A DNA stretch of 60,740 nt from Oscillospiraceae bacterium (GCA_017428565.1 JAFRQP010000041.1:1-60740); one strand, 5' to 3'. Positions 8,031-16,427 are shown, numbered from the stretch's first letter. Translations and numbers: made by a program. Notes: a model not told the origin generated them from the letters alone.

Positions 8031-8719
8031 CGCGTCGCCCCCTCGGTCATTCGCTCCCACAGGAGCTCGTTTCCGCGCTGTGCCTCGGCCTCCCGCTCTG
8101 AATAGAAGCAGCGGCGGCCCAGATACAGGTTTTCAAACGGCGCCGGGTCCAGCTCAAGCGCTGCCAGCGCCGGACAGTCGCCCCAGCGATAGACCTTGTC
8201 CATAGCCTCGTAATCTTCGTCCTCCGGCGGGCTCCCGTCGTCCCGGGCATAGATCTGATAGGCCAGCTGTACGCCCTCCGGGTCCTCCGTCAGGAACAGA
8301 TAGCTCTCGGCCTGGGTGATGTCCGCCATCAGCTCCGTGTTGGCGGCATAGTTGTAATAGACCACGCTGGCCGGGTCGCCGCTGCGATTGACGGCGTACT
8401 GCCGCAGCTCCACCACCACGCTGCCGTCCCCGTTGCGGTCCTCAGCCAGGGGAGCGAGGGCAAGCTCAAAGGCTCTGGCGGCCTCCTCCGGGATGGGATC
8501 GCGGCCGACATAGGCCACGATCACGTCCGGTTTTACCTGCCCGATGCCCAATACGTTCCAGAGCATGCTGCCCACGATCCACAGCAGCACCGCCCCGATG
8601 ATCAACCAGAGCTTGTTGTAGTGCAGCCAGTTGAGCAGCTTTTCCTTTTTGGTCCGCTCCCGCGGAGGCGGCGCGGGCTTTTCGTCCCGCGCCTTCCATT
8701 TCAGGTATTCGCTTGCCAT
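8027..8719 (-). CDS. single-pass membrane protein of unknown function
   Basis: Protein of 230 residues. A basic, Pro-rich N-terminus (residues 1-36) precedes one transmembrane helix (about 37-57, LWLIIGAVLLWIVGSMLW). The remaining 170 residues are probably outside the cell and look like a globular alpha/beta domain containing an EDRNGDGSV segment that resembles a calcium-loop. I recognise no family. It begins 3 bases after the regulator gene and overlaps the next lipoprotein gene, so it is part of the fructan regulator operon. Confidence 0.6.
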   Translation of the reverse strand: MASEYLKWKARDEKPAPPPRERTKKEKLLNWLHYNKLWLIIGAVLLWIVGSMLWNVLGIGQVKPDVIVAYVGRDPIPEEAARAFELALAPLAEDRNGDGSVVVELRQYAVNRSGDPASVVYYNYAANTELMADITQAESYLFLTEDPEGVQLAYQIYARDDGSPPEDEDYEAMDKVYRWGDCPALAALELDPAPFENLYLGRRCFYSEREAEAQRGNELLWERMTEGATR

Positions 8720-8722
8720 GGC

Positions 8723-9715
8723 TCACTCCCGTGTGGTCCCGCCCCAGCCGTAGCTGACTGGAAGGCAAATGAGCGCCGGCGCGTTCTCGCCCCGGGGGGA
8801 GAGAACCAGCTCTACACAGTTGGCGGCAATGGCCTCCAGCGGCTGCACAATGGTGGAGCAAGTGTATTCCAGGTCGCCGAAGTGCCGCACCCCGTCGAAG
8901 CCGATGATCTGCACGTCCTCCGGGACGCGCAGCCCCATGTGCTGCGTCAACGCGCCGCGGATCACGTGTGCCATCGAGTCCGTCACACAGAAAATACCGT
9001 CAAAATCCAGCTTTCCGTCGTGGAAATGCTCTTCGAGGAATTCGAAAAAAGCGGTATACGGCGTGCCGTCGTCGATGATCTTCAGCGTATAGGGCACGTC
9101 AAGCGCCTCACATCCGGCGATAAAGCCGTCCTTGCGTTTGTTCGGTTCATTGGTGAGCTTGGAGCCGATGCGCAAAAAAGCAAGGTTTTTGCATCCGTTC
9201 TCCACCAGCTTCTCGGCGGCAAGCCTTCCGCCGCCGTAGTTGTCGCTGGCCACACAGGGGATCTGCGCGCCGAAATAGCGGTCGATGGAAACCAGCGGCA
9301 CATCCGGCGAGACCTGCAGATGGGGATTGTAGCTCAGACAGATGATGCCGTCCACCTTCTGCTGCTCGGCCAGATGAACCAGCTCCTGCTCCTGGGCCGG
9401 ATCGTAGTCCGTGGCATAGAAGAGCATACGGTACTTGCGGGCTGAGAGCTCATGATTGATGCAGTTTACCAGCTTGGAAAAGAAGGGGCTGATCAGATTC
9501 GGCACCATCACGGCGATGGTATAGGTCTTGTTGCTGCGCAGCCCTCGGGCGTAGCTGCTGACCCGGTAGTTGAGCTTTTCGATGGCCTTTTCCACCCGCA
9601 GGCGGTAATCCTCGCCAACGGGCAGGCCGTTGACGACCTTGGAAACGGTCCCCAGGGCGACGCCGGCCTCCCGGGCCACATCCTTCATGGTGGGGACGCT
9701 TTTGCTTTCGGACAT
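8723..9715 (-). CDS. LacI-family transcriptional regulator of the fructan locus
   Basis: DNA-binding repressor of 330 residues. The N-terminal helix-turn-helix is typical (TMKDVAREAGVALGTVSKVV) with the hinge helix around residues 50-62, followed by a periplasmic-binding-protein-like sensor domain with IAVMVPNLISPFF at its first strand. It is predicted to sense a fructose-derived sugar and release DNA. It has a strong promoter (9764-9792) flanked by two operator-like sites, so it is probably self-regulated, and is the first gene of the chain ending in the fructokinase. The divergent transporter operon and the lipoprotein promoter at 4987-5015 carry the same operator, which defines its likely regulon. 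Confidence 0.9.
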   Translation of the reverse strand: MSESKSVPTMKDVAREAGVALGTVSKVVNGLPVGEDYRLRVEKAIEKLNYRVSSYARGLRSNKTYTIAVMVPNLISPFFSKLVNCINHELSARKYRMLFYATDYDPAQEQELVHLAEQQKVDGIICLSYNPHLQVSPDVPLVSIDRYFGAQIPCVASDNYGGGRLAAEKLVENGCKNLAFLRIGSKLTNEPNKRKDGFIAGCEALDVPYTLKIIDDGTPYTAFFEFLEEHFHDGKLDFDGIFCVTDSMAHVIRGALTQHMGLRVPEDVQIIGFDGVRHFGDLEYTCSTIVQPLEAIAANCVELVLSPRGENAPALICLPVSYGWGGTTRE

Positions 9716-9743
9716 AGGAGGACCCTCCCGATTTCATGAAATG

Positions 9744-9815
9744 GAGTGAAACATTACACGGACAGTATAAGCGGTTCCCTCGGATTTGTAAAGGGTTTCG
9801 CGAAACGTTTTCATC
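9744..9815 (-). promoter_or_regulatory. promoter of the regulator operon flanked by two operators
   Basis: On the minus strand the -35 TTTACA (9787-9792) and -10 TATACT (9764-9769) are 17 bases apart. One operator-like site, GTGAAACATTACAC (9746-9759), covers the transcription start; it is nearly symmetrical. A second, TTTCGCGAAACGTTTTCATC (9796-9815), abuts the -35. Their positions fit autoregulation by the LacI-type protein. Confidence 0.78.
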
Positions 9816-9899
9816 CGGCAAATCACCCAAAAAAGAGAGCCTGTCTTTGGCTATTCCGGCAAAAATACGATTTGTTCTCTCTATAACCGGAATTTTTTA

Positions 9900-9957
9900 T
9901 TGACGGAAAGCCTTGCTTTGTGCTACTTTTATTATGTTCAAAAATAACGTTTCACGA
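9900..9957 (+). promoter_or_regulatory. promoter and operator of the transporter operon
   Basis: A TTGACG -35 (9900-9905) with an 18-base spacer leads to a weak TACTTT -10 (9924-9929); TATTAT at 9930-9935 is an alternative -10 with a long spacer. Directly downstream is the operator, read on the minus strand as TCGTGAAACGTTATTTTTGA (part of 9936-9957), nearly identical to the one at 4953-4973. The leader then runs about 110 bases to the permease start. Confidence 0.7.
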
Positions 9958-10068
9958 AGCTCGAGGCTGCGGATCACAGGCTGGTGACCCGGATCCGGAG
10001 ACGAGGGCGAAACCCCGCGAATCCAGCAAATCCACTGAGAAAATTGAAGAAAAGGAGGGATCCTCTGC

Positions 10069-11040
10069 GTGAGTTCCTTGGCAGAAAGCAAAGTGCTTGA
10101 AACGCCTAAGAAAAAAGCGCCGAAGAAGGCGCCGCCTCACGGAAAAACCCTGGGCCGCAGAGTTACGGAGAACTGGCAGCTCTATCTGATGCTTGTGATC
10201 CCGGTGGTCATCACGATCATCTACAAGTACATCCCCATGTACGGCATTCAGATCGCTTTCCGTGATTACAAGGCAGCGCAGGGCTTTTTCGGCAGCAAAT
10301 GGGTCGGCTGGGAGTGGTTTGAACGTTTCTTCAGCAACCGCAACTTCGGCCGCATGATCGAAAACACCATCAAGCTGAGTGTTTACGGTCTGCTCTGGAG
10401 CTTCCCGGTGCCCATCATCCTGGCTCTGGCCATCAACCAGATCCGCTTCAAGCGCTACAAGCGCGTCGTTCAGACCGTTCTGTACGCCCCGCATTTTATC
10501 GCCATCATGGTCGTCTGCGGTATGATCCGCATTTTCCTCAGCCCCAACGGCGGCCTGATCAACATCCTCTTCAACAGCGCAAATCCCGTGGACTATCTGA
10601 CGGAGCCAGGCGCCTTCCGCACCATCTACATCGCTTCGGGCATCTGGCAGGACGCCGGCTGGGGCACCATCATCTATCTGGCGACCCTGTCGGCGGTGGA
10701 TCCGGGCCTCTATGAGGCCGCCAAGATCGACGGCGCCTCCATGTGGCAGCGCATCCGCGTCATCGATATCCCCGAGCTGATCCCCATGATCGTGCTGCAG
10801 CTCATCATGGCCGCCAGCGGCATCATGAGCGTCGGCTTCGAGAAGGTCTTCCTGCTGCAGACAGAACTGAATAAGGCGACAAGCGACGTCATAGCCGTTT
10901 ACGTGTACCAGCAAGGTATCGAAAAACAGCAGTTCAGCCTGTCGACGGCGGTGGGCCTGTTCAATACGGTCATCAACGTGATCCTGCTGATCGTGGTCAA
11001 CAAGATCGCCAAGAAGGCCGCGGACGTCAGCTTTGTGTAA
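10069..11040 (+). CDS. sugar ABC transporter permease, LplB type
   Basis: Membrane component of 323 residues of a CUT1-type importer, predicted to carry fructo-oligosaccharides. A GTG start is used, preceded by AAGGAGGG at a good distance. A Lys-rich N-terminus precedes six hydrophobic segments. The cytoplasmic EAA loop, which contacts the ATPase, is clear (EAAKIDGASMWQRI). The N-terminal half (QLYLMLVIPVVITIIYKYIPM, MYGIQIAFRDY) is typical of LplB/YteP-like permeases for complex sugars. It is first in the operon with the second permease, binding protein and intracellular GH32. No ATPase gene is nearby, so a shared MsmK/MsmX-like ATPase elsewhere is inferred. Confidence 0.92.
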   Translation: MSSLAESKVLETPKKKAPKKAPPHGKTLGRRVTENWQLYLMLVIPVVITIIYKYIPMYGIQIAFRDYKAAQGFFGSKWVGWEWFERFFSNRNFGRMIENTIKLSVYGLLWSFPVPIILALAINQIRFKRYKRVVQTVLYAPHFIAIMVVCGMIRIFLSPNGGLINILFNSANPVDYLTEPGAFRTIYIASGIWQDAGWGTIIYLATLSAVDPGLYEAAKIDGASMWQRIRVIDIPELIPMIVLQLIMAASGIMSVGFEKVFLLQTELNKATSDVIAVYVYQQGIEKQQFSLSTAVGLFNTVINVILLIVVNKIAKKAADVSFV

Positions 11041-11052
11041 GGGGGTGTCGGA

Positions 11053-11943
11053 ATGAGAAAGAAACAAGGCATCCATAGTATGTCCGACAAGACCAGCGAT
11101 GTGATCCTGGTCGCCCTCATGGCGCTCATCATGCTGATCATCGCATACCCGCTTTACTACGTCATCGTCGCATCCGTCTCCGACCCCTTTGACGTGCAGG
11201 CCGGCAAGACCTTCCTCCTGCCCAGCCAGTTCACCCTGGAGGGCTATCAGCGGGTCTTCTCCAACGGCAACCTGCTCAACGGCTTTTTGAACTCCGTGAA
11301 GTACACCGTCATCGGCACCCTGTACTCCGTCGTCACCGTTTACATCACCGCCTATCCTCTGAGCAAGAAGAACCTGCCCGGCCGCAAGTGGATCAGCATC
11401 TTCTTCATCATCACCATGTATTTCGGCGGCGGTCTGATCCCCACCTACCTGGTGGTTAAGGAGACGGGCCTGATGAACAACATGTGGGCGCTGTTCCTCC
11501 CCGGCGGCGTCGGCATGGGCAACGTGATCATCGTGCGCAACTTCTTCGAAAACAACATCCCCAAGGATATGATCGAGGCGGCGCAGATCGACGGCGCGGA
11601 CGAGTTCACCACCTTCCTGCGGGTCGTGGTGCCGCTGAGCCGCTCCATCATGGCGGTCATCGTGGTCTTCTCCATGGTGGCCTTCTGGAACGACTGGTTC
11701 ACCGCTCTGATCTACCTGAACGAGAGCCAGGCGCCCTTCCCCCTGGTGATGCGCGGCATCGTCATTTCCACGGACCAGCTGACCAAGATGACCGGCGGCA
11801 TGACCCACCTGGAGGCCACCCGCATCGGCGAGCTGGTCAAGTACGCCTCCATGATCGTGGCGGCGGCACCCATGCTGATCATCTATCCCTTCGTCCAGAA
11901 GTACTTCGAGCAGGGCTTCATGACCGGCGCCGTCAAGGGCTGA
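11053..11943 (+). CDS. sugar ABC transporter permease, LplC/YtcP type
   Basis: Second membrane component of the importer, 296 residues with six hydrophobic segments and the EAA loop EAAQIDGADEFTTFLRV. The N-terminal SDVILVALMALIMLIIAYPLYYV-type helix and the PLSKKNLPGRK loop are typical for the partner of LplB-like permeases. It starts 12 bases after the first permease with a GGGGGTG site and ends with the FEQGFMTGAVKG tail characteristic of this family. It pairs with the first permease to form the channel. Confidence 0.92.
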   Translation: MRKKQGIHSMSDKTSDVILVALMALIMLIIAYPLYYVIVASVSDPFDVQAGKTFLLPSQFTLEGYQRVFSNGNLLNGFLNSVKYTVIGTLYSVVTVYITAYPLSKKNLPGRKWISIFFIITMYFGGGLIPTYLVVKETGLMNNMWALFLPGGVGMGNVIIVRNFFENNIPKDMIEAAQIDGADEFTTFLRVVVPLSRSIMAVIVVFSMVAFWNDWFTALIYLNESQAPFPLVMRGIVISTDQLTKMTGGMTHLEATRIGELVKYASMIVAAAPMLIIYPFVQKYFEQGFMTGAVKG

Positions 11944-12017
11944 GCCGGTTTTCCGACGGTCATGCCATCCGGATGGATGAAAATGCGTGTGCGATTCCTG
12001 CAGCGATGTGAAAAAGC

Positions 12018-12073
12018 AGAGGGGGAGCGCCCCTCTGAATCCCCGGCTTGAAACTGTTCGCGCATAGCGCGAA
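12018..12073 (+). other. two hairpins between permease and binding-protein genes
   Basis: AGAGGGG (12018-12024) can pair with CCCCTCT (12030-12036), and TTCGCGC (12057-12063) with GCGCGAA (12067-12073). Neither is followed by a T-run. In sugar-transport operons such structures often protect or separate segments of the transcript so that the binding protein is made in larger amounts; that role is inferred. Confidence 0.45.
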
Positions 12074-12087
12074 GAAAGGAAAGGTTT

Positions 12088-13713
12088 ATGAAAAAGATTC
12101 TTTGCATGATCCTCTGCCTCGCCATGCTCCTGGCCCTGGCGGCCTGCGGCGGCGGTGAGACGGAGAAGCGCGGCGACGAGAACCAGAACCAGTTTCTGAT
12201 CGTCGGCGGCATGTCCGCTCTCTCCAGCGGCAACGACTCCAACCCCGTTCTGATGGAGCTGGCGGAGAATGCCGGCGTTGAGATCGAATGGGACCTGATG
12301 AGCGACTCTCTCGGTGAGAAGGTCGGCGTGCTCATCGGCGGCAACCAGCTGCCCGACGCTTTCATCGCGGTGGGCTTCAACCAGAACGACATCGTCGAGT
12401 ATGGCTCTGACGGCGTCTTCATCGACCTGACCCCCTACATCACCCCCGAGATCATGCCCAACCTCTGCAAGATCCTGGATGAGCATCCTGAAATCCGCGC
12501 CGGCATCACCCAGGCCGACGGCTGCATCTACGGTCTGCCCTCCGGCGAGCTGATGGGCACCGGCGCCATCGGCGCGGAGGACGACCTGTCCATCTACGCC
12601 ATCCCCGAGTTCTCCATGATCAACAAGACCTGGCTGGACGAGCTGGGTCTGGAAATGCCCACAAACCTGACCGAGCTGCACGACGTGCTGGTCGCGTTCA
12701 AAGAGAACAACATGGGCGGTCCCAACACCATCCCCATGTCCACCGGTTTTGACCAGTGGTGCTGGGGCCAGGAGATCTTCTATGCCGGCTTCGGCTTCAC
12801 CAACTTTACCTCCGATGTCTGCTTTGACCTGATTGCCAATCCCGACGGCACCGTGCAGTTCGTCTGCACCTCCCAGGCCTACCGTGACGCCGTCACCTAC
12901 TTCCACGACTGGTATGCCGAGGGTCTGATGGATCTGGAGATGTTCTCCCAGGGCACCAGCCAGCTGATCTCCAAGGTCTCTCAGGGCCGCGTCGGCGTGG
13001 CCACCTGGTGGGAGATCCATGAGATCGCCGGCGACTACACCGACGACTTCGTGTTCCTGCCCCCGCTGAAGGGCCCTGTGGGCACCCCCTATGAGAACAC
13101 CTGCAACGTGAACATCCGTTCCGGCCCGGGCGTCACCTCCGGCAACCTGAACATCACCAGCGCATGCGGCAACCCCGAGCTGCTGCTCAAGTACTTTGAC
13201 CAGTGGTATGATCCCGAGGTCGTTATGCAGCTGCAGTACGGTCCCATCGGCATCTACTTCACCGAGAAGGACGAAAACGGCGTGTGGCAGGTCATCTCCG
13301 ACGACGAGGCCAAGGCGCAGTTCGGCAAGAGCTCCGGCGAGCTGAAGGGCCAGTACGAGGTCTTTGGCCCCCGCCTCATCCTGCCCGAGTACTACAACAG
13401 CGTTTTCTACATGGAGGATCGCGCCACGCAGCGTCTGCACGACATTGAGGACTTCTGGATGCCTTACGTCCAGTATCCCGTGGCTTACCCCAATGACGTC
13501 ACCTTCACCGAGGAGGAGCTGGAGGTCATCGACCGCTACAAGGCCGACTTCGTCAGCGCCGTCTCCGAGTATGAGGGCACCTGGCTCAAGAACGGCGGAC
13601 CCACCGATGCGGAGTGGGAAGCCTATCTGGAGATGCTGGAGGACAGCTGCGGCATGTCCCGACTGCTGGCCGTGTACCAGGACGCCTACACCCGTTATCT
13701 GCAGAACAAGTAA
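12088..13713 (+). CDS. extracellular sugar-binding lipoprotein of the ABC importer
   Basis: Solute-binding protein of 541 residues, anchored by a lipid. The signal peptide and lipobox (MLLALAACGGG) resemble those of the two surface lipoproteins at the other end of the locus. The body fits the large LplA-type family of binding proteins used with LplB/LplC permeases (elements GVEIEWDLMSD, LIGGNQLPDAFI, GLPSGELMG, and a ligand-site Trp-rich QWCWGQE). Length fits the family (500-560). Start at 12088 has GAAAGGAAAGG upstream. It is predicted to capture fructo-oligosaccharides released by the surface enzyme. Two hairpins precede and one strong hairpin follows the gene. Confidence 0.92.
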   Translation: MKKILCMILCLAMLLALAACGGGETEKRGDENQNQFLIVGGMSALSSGNDSNPVLMELAENAGVEIEWDLMSDSLGEKVGVLIGGNQLPDAFIAVGFNQNDIVEYGSDGVFIDLTPYITPEIMPNLCKILDEHPEIRAGITQADGCIYGLPSGELMGTGAIGAEDDLSIYAIPEFSMINKTWLDELGLEMPTNLTELHDVLVAFKENNMGGPNTIPMSTGFDQWCWGQEIFYAGFGFTNFTSDVCFDLIANPDGTVQFVCTSQAYRDAVTYFHDWYAEGLMDLEMFSQGTSQLISKVSQGRVGVATWWEIHEIAGDYTDDFVFLPPLKGPVGTPYENTCNVNIRSGPGVTSGNLNITSACGNPELLLKYFDQWYDPEVVMQLQYGPIGIYFTEKDENGVWQVISDDEAKAQFGKSSGELKGQYEVFGPRLILPEYYNSVFYMEDRATQRLHDIEDFWMPYVQYPVAYPNDVTFTEEELEVIDRYKADFVSAVSEYEGTWLKNGGPTDAEWEAYLEMLEDSCGMSRLLAVYQDAYTRYLQNK

Positions 13714-13740
13714 GTTTTCCTCCCCGCATTGACCCCGGCA

Positions 13741-13772
13741 CTGCAGCCGCACCCTTCGGGATGCGGCTGCAG
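13741..13772 (+). other. strong intercistronic hairpin with UUCG loop
   Basis: CTGCAGCCGCA (13741-13751) pairs perfectly with TGCGGCTGCAG (13762-13772), closed by a C(UUCG)G tetraloop. There is no T-run and the next gene starts 26 bases later, so it is more likely an mRNA-stabilising element at the 3' side of the binding-protein message than a full terminator. Confidence 0.6.
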
Positions 13773-13798
13773 CCTACAACAAGCAGGAGGTTTCCCCA

Positions 13799-15280
13799 AT
13801 GATCAGCGAAGCTTTGCAAAAAGCCCGAGAATTTGAGGAACAGTACGGAGCCTATATCGACGCGGAGGAGCGTCCGCTCTTCCATCTCACCCCGCGGATC
13901 GGCTGGATGAACGACCCAAACGGTTTCTCATTTTATAAAGGAAAGGCCCACATCTTTTATCAGTATCATCCTTACTCCACCAAATGGGGTCCCATGCACT
14001 GGGGCCACGCGGTGAGCGAGGACATGCTGCGCTGGGAGTATCTGCCCGCCGCTCTGGCCCCGGACCAGAGCTATGACAAGGCCGGCTGCTTTTCCGGCTC
14101 CGCCATTGAACTGGAGGACGGACAGCAGATGCTTCTCTATACCGGCGTGCGGGAAAAACGCCGGGAGGACGGCGTCAAGCTCGCCTACCAGACCCAGTGT
14201 CTGGCATTCGGCGACGGCAGGGACTATGTCAAGTACGCCAAAAATCCGGTGCTGGGGGAACAGGATGTGCCGGAGGGCTTCAGCCGCCACGATTTTCGTG
14301 ACCCCAAGATCTATCGCCGGCCGGAGGGCGGCTTCGGCTGTGTCATCGGCAACCGCAGCGACGACAAGAGCGGCGCCATCCTGCTCTACGAGAGCAAGGA
14401 CGCCATCCACTGGCACTTCCGCTCCGTTCTGGACCGCTGCTACAACGAGTACGGCAAAATGTGGGAGTGCCCGGACACTTTTGAACTGGACGGGAAGCAG
14501 CTCCTGCTGGTCAGCCCCCAGGACATGTGTCAGGCGGGGCTGGAGTTCCATAACGGCAACGGCACGGTCTGCCTGATCGGCAGCATCGACGAACAGCGCG
14601 GCTGCCTGGAGCGGGAGCGGGTGCAGGCCATCGACTACGGTATCGACTTTTACGCGCCCCAGACCCTGCTCACGCCGGACGGCCGGCGGGTCATGATCGG
14701 CTGGATGCAGAACTGGGACACCTGTATCGCCCCGGAGGGCAGCAAGTGGTTCGGGCAGATGTCCCTGCCCCGGGAGCTCTCTCTGCGGGACGGCCGGCTG
14801 ATCCAGCATCCCGTACGGGAGTTGGAGAGGCTGCGCGGCCGCAGGATCGCCTATCACAACGTGCCGGTTCGGGCCGAGACCGTGCTGCAGGGCATTTTCG
14901 GCCGCACCCTGGATATGACGGTGACCGTCCGGCCGCAGACCGCCGACTCTTACAGCGTGTTCCGGGTGAAGTTTGCCAAGGGCAGCCAGCACTATTCCTC
15001 CGTCTCTTATCGTCCGGACTCCTCCACCATGCGGATCAGCCGGGTACACGCCGGCTATAACCGGGACTTCGTGCACGAGCGGAAGTGCTTTGTGGCCGAT
15101 CGGGGCGGCGAGCTGAAGCTTCGTATCATCCTGGACCGATTCAGCGCGGAGGTCTTTGTCAACGACGGCGAGCAGGTGCTCACCATGACCTTCTACACCC
15201 CCCAGAGCGCCGACGGTATCAGCTTCGAGGCCCAGGGCCACGCCGTCATCGATGTGGAAAAATACGATCTGATGGTATAA
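13799..15280 (+). CDS. intracellular GH32 beta-fructosidase
   Basis: Glycoside hydrolase of 493 residues without a signal peptide, so it should split imported fructo-oligosaccharides or sucrose in the cytoplasm. All three GH32 motifs are intact: GWMNDPNG with nucleophile D39, HDFRDPK with D168 as transition-state stabiliser, and MWECPD with acid/base E223. The last 150 residues form the usual C-terminal sandwich. It follows the binding protein in the transporter operon (AGGAGG site) and is followed by a clear terminator. Absence of PTS genes suggests unphosphorylated substrates, giving free fructose for the fructokinase. Confidence 0.92.
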   Translation: MISEALQKAREFEEQYGAYIDAEERPLFHLTPRIGWMNDPNGFSFYKGKAHIFYQYHPYSTKWGPMHWGHAVSEDMLRWEYLPAALAPDQSYDKAGCFSGSAIELEDGQQMLLYTGVREKRREDGVKLAYQTQCLAFGDGRDYVKYAKNPVLGEQDVPEGFSRHDFRDPKIYRRPEGGFGCVIGNRSDDKSGAILLYESKDAIHWHFRSVLDRCYNEYGKMWECPDTFELDGKQLLLVSPQDMCQAGLEFHNGNGTVCLIGSIDEQRGCLERERVQAIDYGIDFYAPQTLLTPDGRRVMIGWMQNWDTCIAPEGSKWFGQMSLPRELSLRDGRLIQHPVRELERLRGRRIAYHNVPVRAETVLQGIFGRTLDMTVTVRPQTADSYSVFRVKFAKGSQHYSSVSYRPDSSTMRISRVHAGYNRDFVHERKCFVADRGGELKLRIILDRFSAEVFVNDGEQVLTMTFYTPQSADGISFEAQGHAVIDVEKYDLMV

Positions 15281-15297
15281 TCCAAGCAATAAGAAAG

Positions 15298-15341
15298 ACA
15301 GCGCACAGACCGCCGGATAGGGCAGCTGTGCGCTGTTTTTT
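15298..15341 (+). terminator. intrinsic terminator after the GH32 gene
   Basis: ACAGCGCACAG (15298-15308) pairs with CTGTGCGCTGT (15326-15336) and is followed by a run of T. It ends the transporter-GH32 operon. Confidence 0.9.
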
Positions 15342-15393
15342 CCTTTTCATGCACTTTGAGAAAAAGCGCGGCAAAGGAAAGAGTCGATTTCGG

Positions 15394-15422
15394 TTGCCTG
15401 CTGCGGTGGGGGATGATATAAT
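15394..15422 (+). promoter_or_regulatory. sigma-A promoter upstream of the acetyltransferase
   Basis: TTGCCT (15394-15399) and a perfect TATAAT (15417-15422) are separated by 17 bases. Transcription would begin near 15429, leaving a short leader with GAAGGGG. Confidence 0.75.
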
Positions 15423-15519
15423 ATGTCCAAGCAATCTGGCTTTGAAGGGGTGACAGGCGATAAGGATCGTAAGCTTTCAGCCGGATCGGGATCTGGAGCG
15501 TCTTGAGGCGTTTCTGCGA

Positions 15520-16410
15520 ATGCAGTTTATTCAGCGCGGCACAGCGGAATCCTGGCTGCCGGAACGGCTGCATGACCTGATCTACAGAGTCGGCGCCCAG
15601 GAGTCTGACGAGGGCAGAGCGCGCTCGTCAGACTATATCTTTCTCTGGGAGGACGGGGGAGAGATCCAGGCCTGCGTCCTTCCGGATGGGGAGAACGTCT
15701 ATTTCAGCATCAAAAACGGCTGCGAAGAGCTCTTTCCGTCCATGCTCGTGTTCAGCGAGGAGAAGTGTCGGCAGCTTTTTGCAGGGGCGGAGGACGGCTC
15801 GGTCAAATTCTGGGTCGCAATAAGCGACAGCTTTTCTTTTGCAAGGCGGACGCTGCAGGAGTCCGGCTACAGCGAGTATACGGAAAAAGAATATATGAAC
15901 TGCATCGATCCCCGCAGCGCGGCGGAAAGCGGCCCTCTGCCGGAGGGCTTCCGCCTTCTCTATGGGGAGGAATACCCGGACGAGGCGAAGAAATGGAGCG
16001 CCCTTCGACTTGGTTTTCATCCCGACTGGGAGGCTCCGGATTACAGGGCCGGCATGGCTCCCTATCACGATAGGAAACGCTCCTCTATGTCTGACAGCTT
16101 TGAATGCATCACGGTGGAGGAAAACGCCCCGAAGGAGGAGAACAATGTCTGCTCCTACTGCTACGTCTATGTGGATCGCGCATCCCGGAGCGCGCTGATC
16201 GAACCGGTGAGCACCAGGGAAAAATACCGGCGCAGGGGACTGGGGAAGGCCATGCTCCGCGGCGCTGTCCGGCGATGCGCTATGCTCGGCATCGAGAAAT
16301 GCTATGTGGACTCCTTCGGCTGGAGAAAGGATTTTTATGCGGCCGCGGGCTTCCACATCGAAAGCAGCGTCACTTTTTGGTATAAGCAACTCAAATCCGA
16401 TTTTCCATGA
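15520..16410 (+). CDS. GNAT-family acetyltransferase
   Basis: Acetyl-CoA-dependent acyltransferase of at least 296 residues. The C-terminal part shows the acetyl-CoA binding region of the GNAT fold (EKYRRRGLGKAMLRGAVRRC, followed by a YVDSFGWRKDFYAAAGF strand-helix). The substrate is unknown. The ATG at 15520 is the first ordinary start, but the same frame is open to 15454 and upstream codons read I-R-I-V-S-F-Q-P-D-R, a typical GNAT beginning, with ATA at 15460 placed 9 bases after GAAGGGG. The true start may be this ATA. It has its own promoter and precedes the GPH symporter gene by about 80 bases. Confidence 0.8.
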   Translation: MQFIQRGTAESWLPERLHDLIYRVGAQESDEGRARSSDYIFLWEDGGEIQACVLPDGENVYFSIKNGCEELFPSMLVFSEEKCRQLFAGAEDGSVKFWVAISDSFSFARRTLQESGYSEYTEKEYMNCIDPRSAAESGPLPEGFRLLYGEEYPDEAKKWSALRLGFHPDWEAPDYRAGMAPYHDRKRSSMSDSFECITVEENAPKEENNVCSYCYVYVDRASRSALIEPVSTREKYRRRGLGKAMLRGAVRRCAMLGIEKCYVDSFGWRKDFYAAAGFHIESSVTFWYKQLKSDFP

Positions 16411-16427
16411 ATTTTTGTCGCCGGGAC

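Noticed and set aside
9952-13752. Very long minus-strand open frame (over 1200 codons) opposite the transporter genes
   Set aside because: Its product is a low-complexity Gly/His/Asp/Val sequence typical of the antisense of G+C-rich genes; the plus strand here holds two clear permeases and a binding protein with proper sites.
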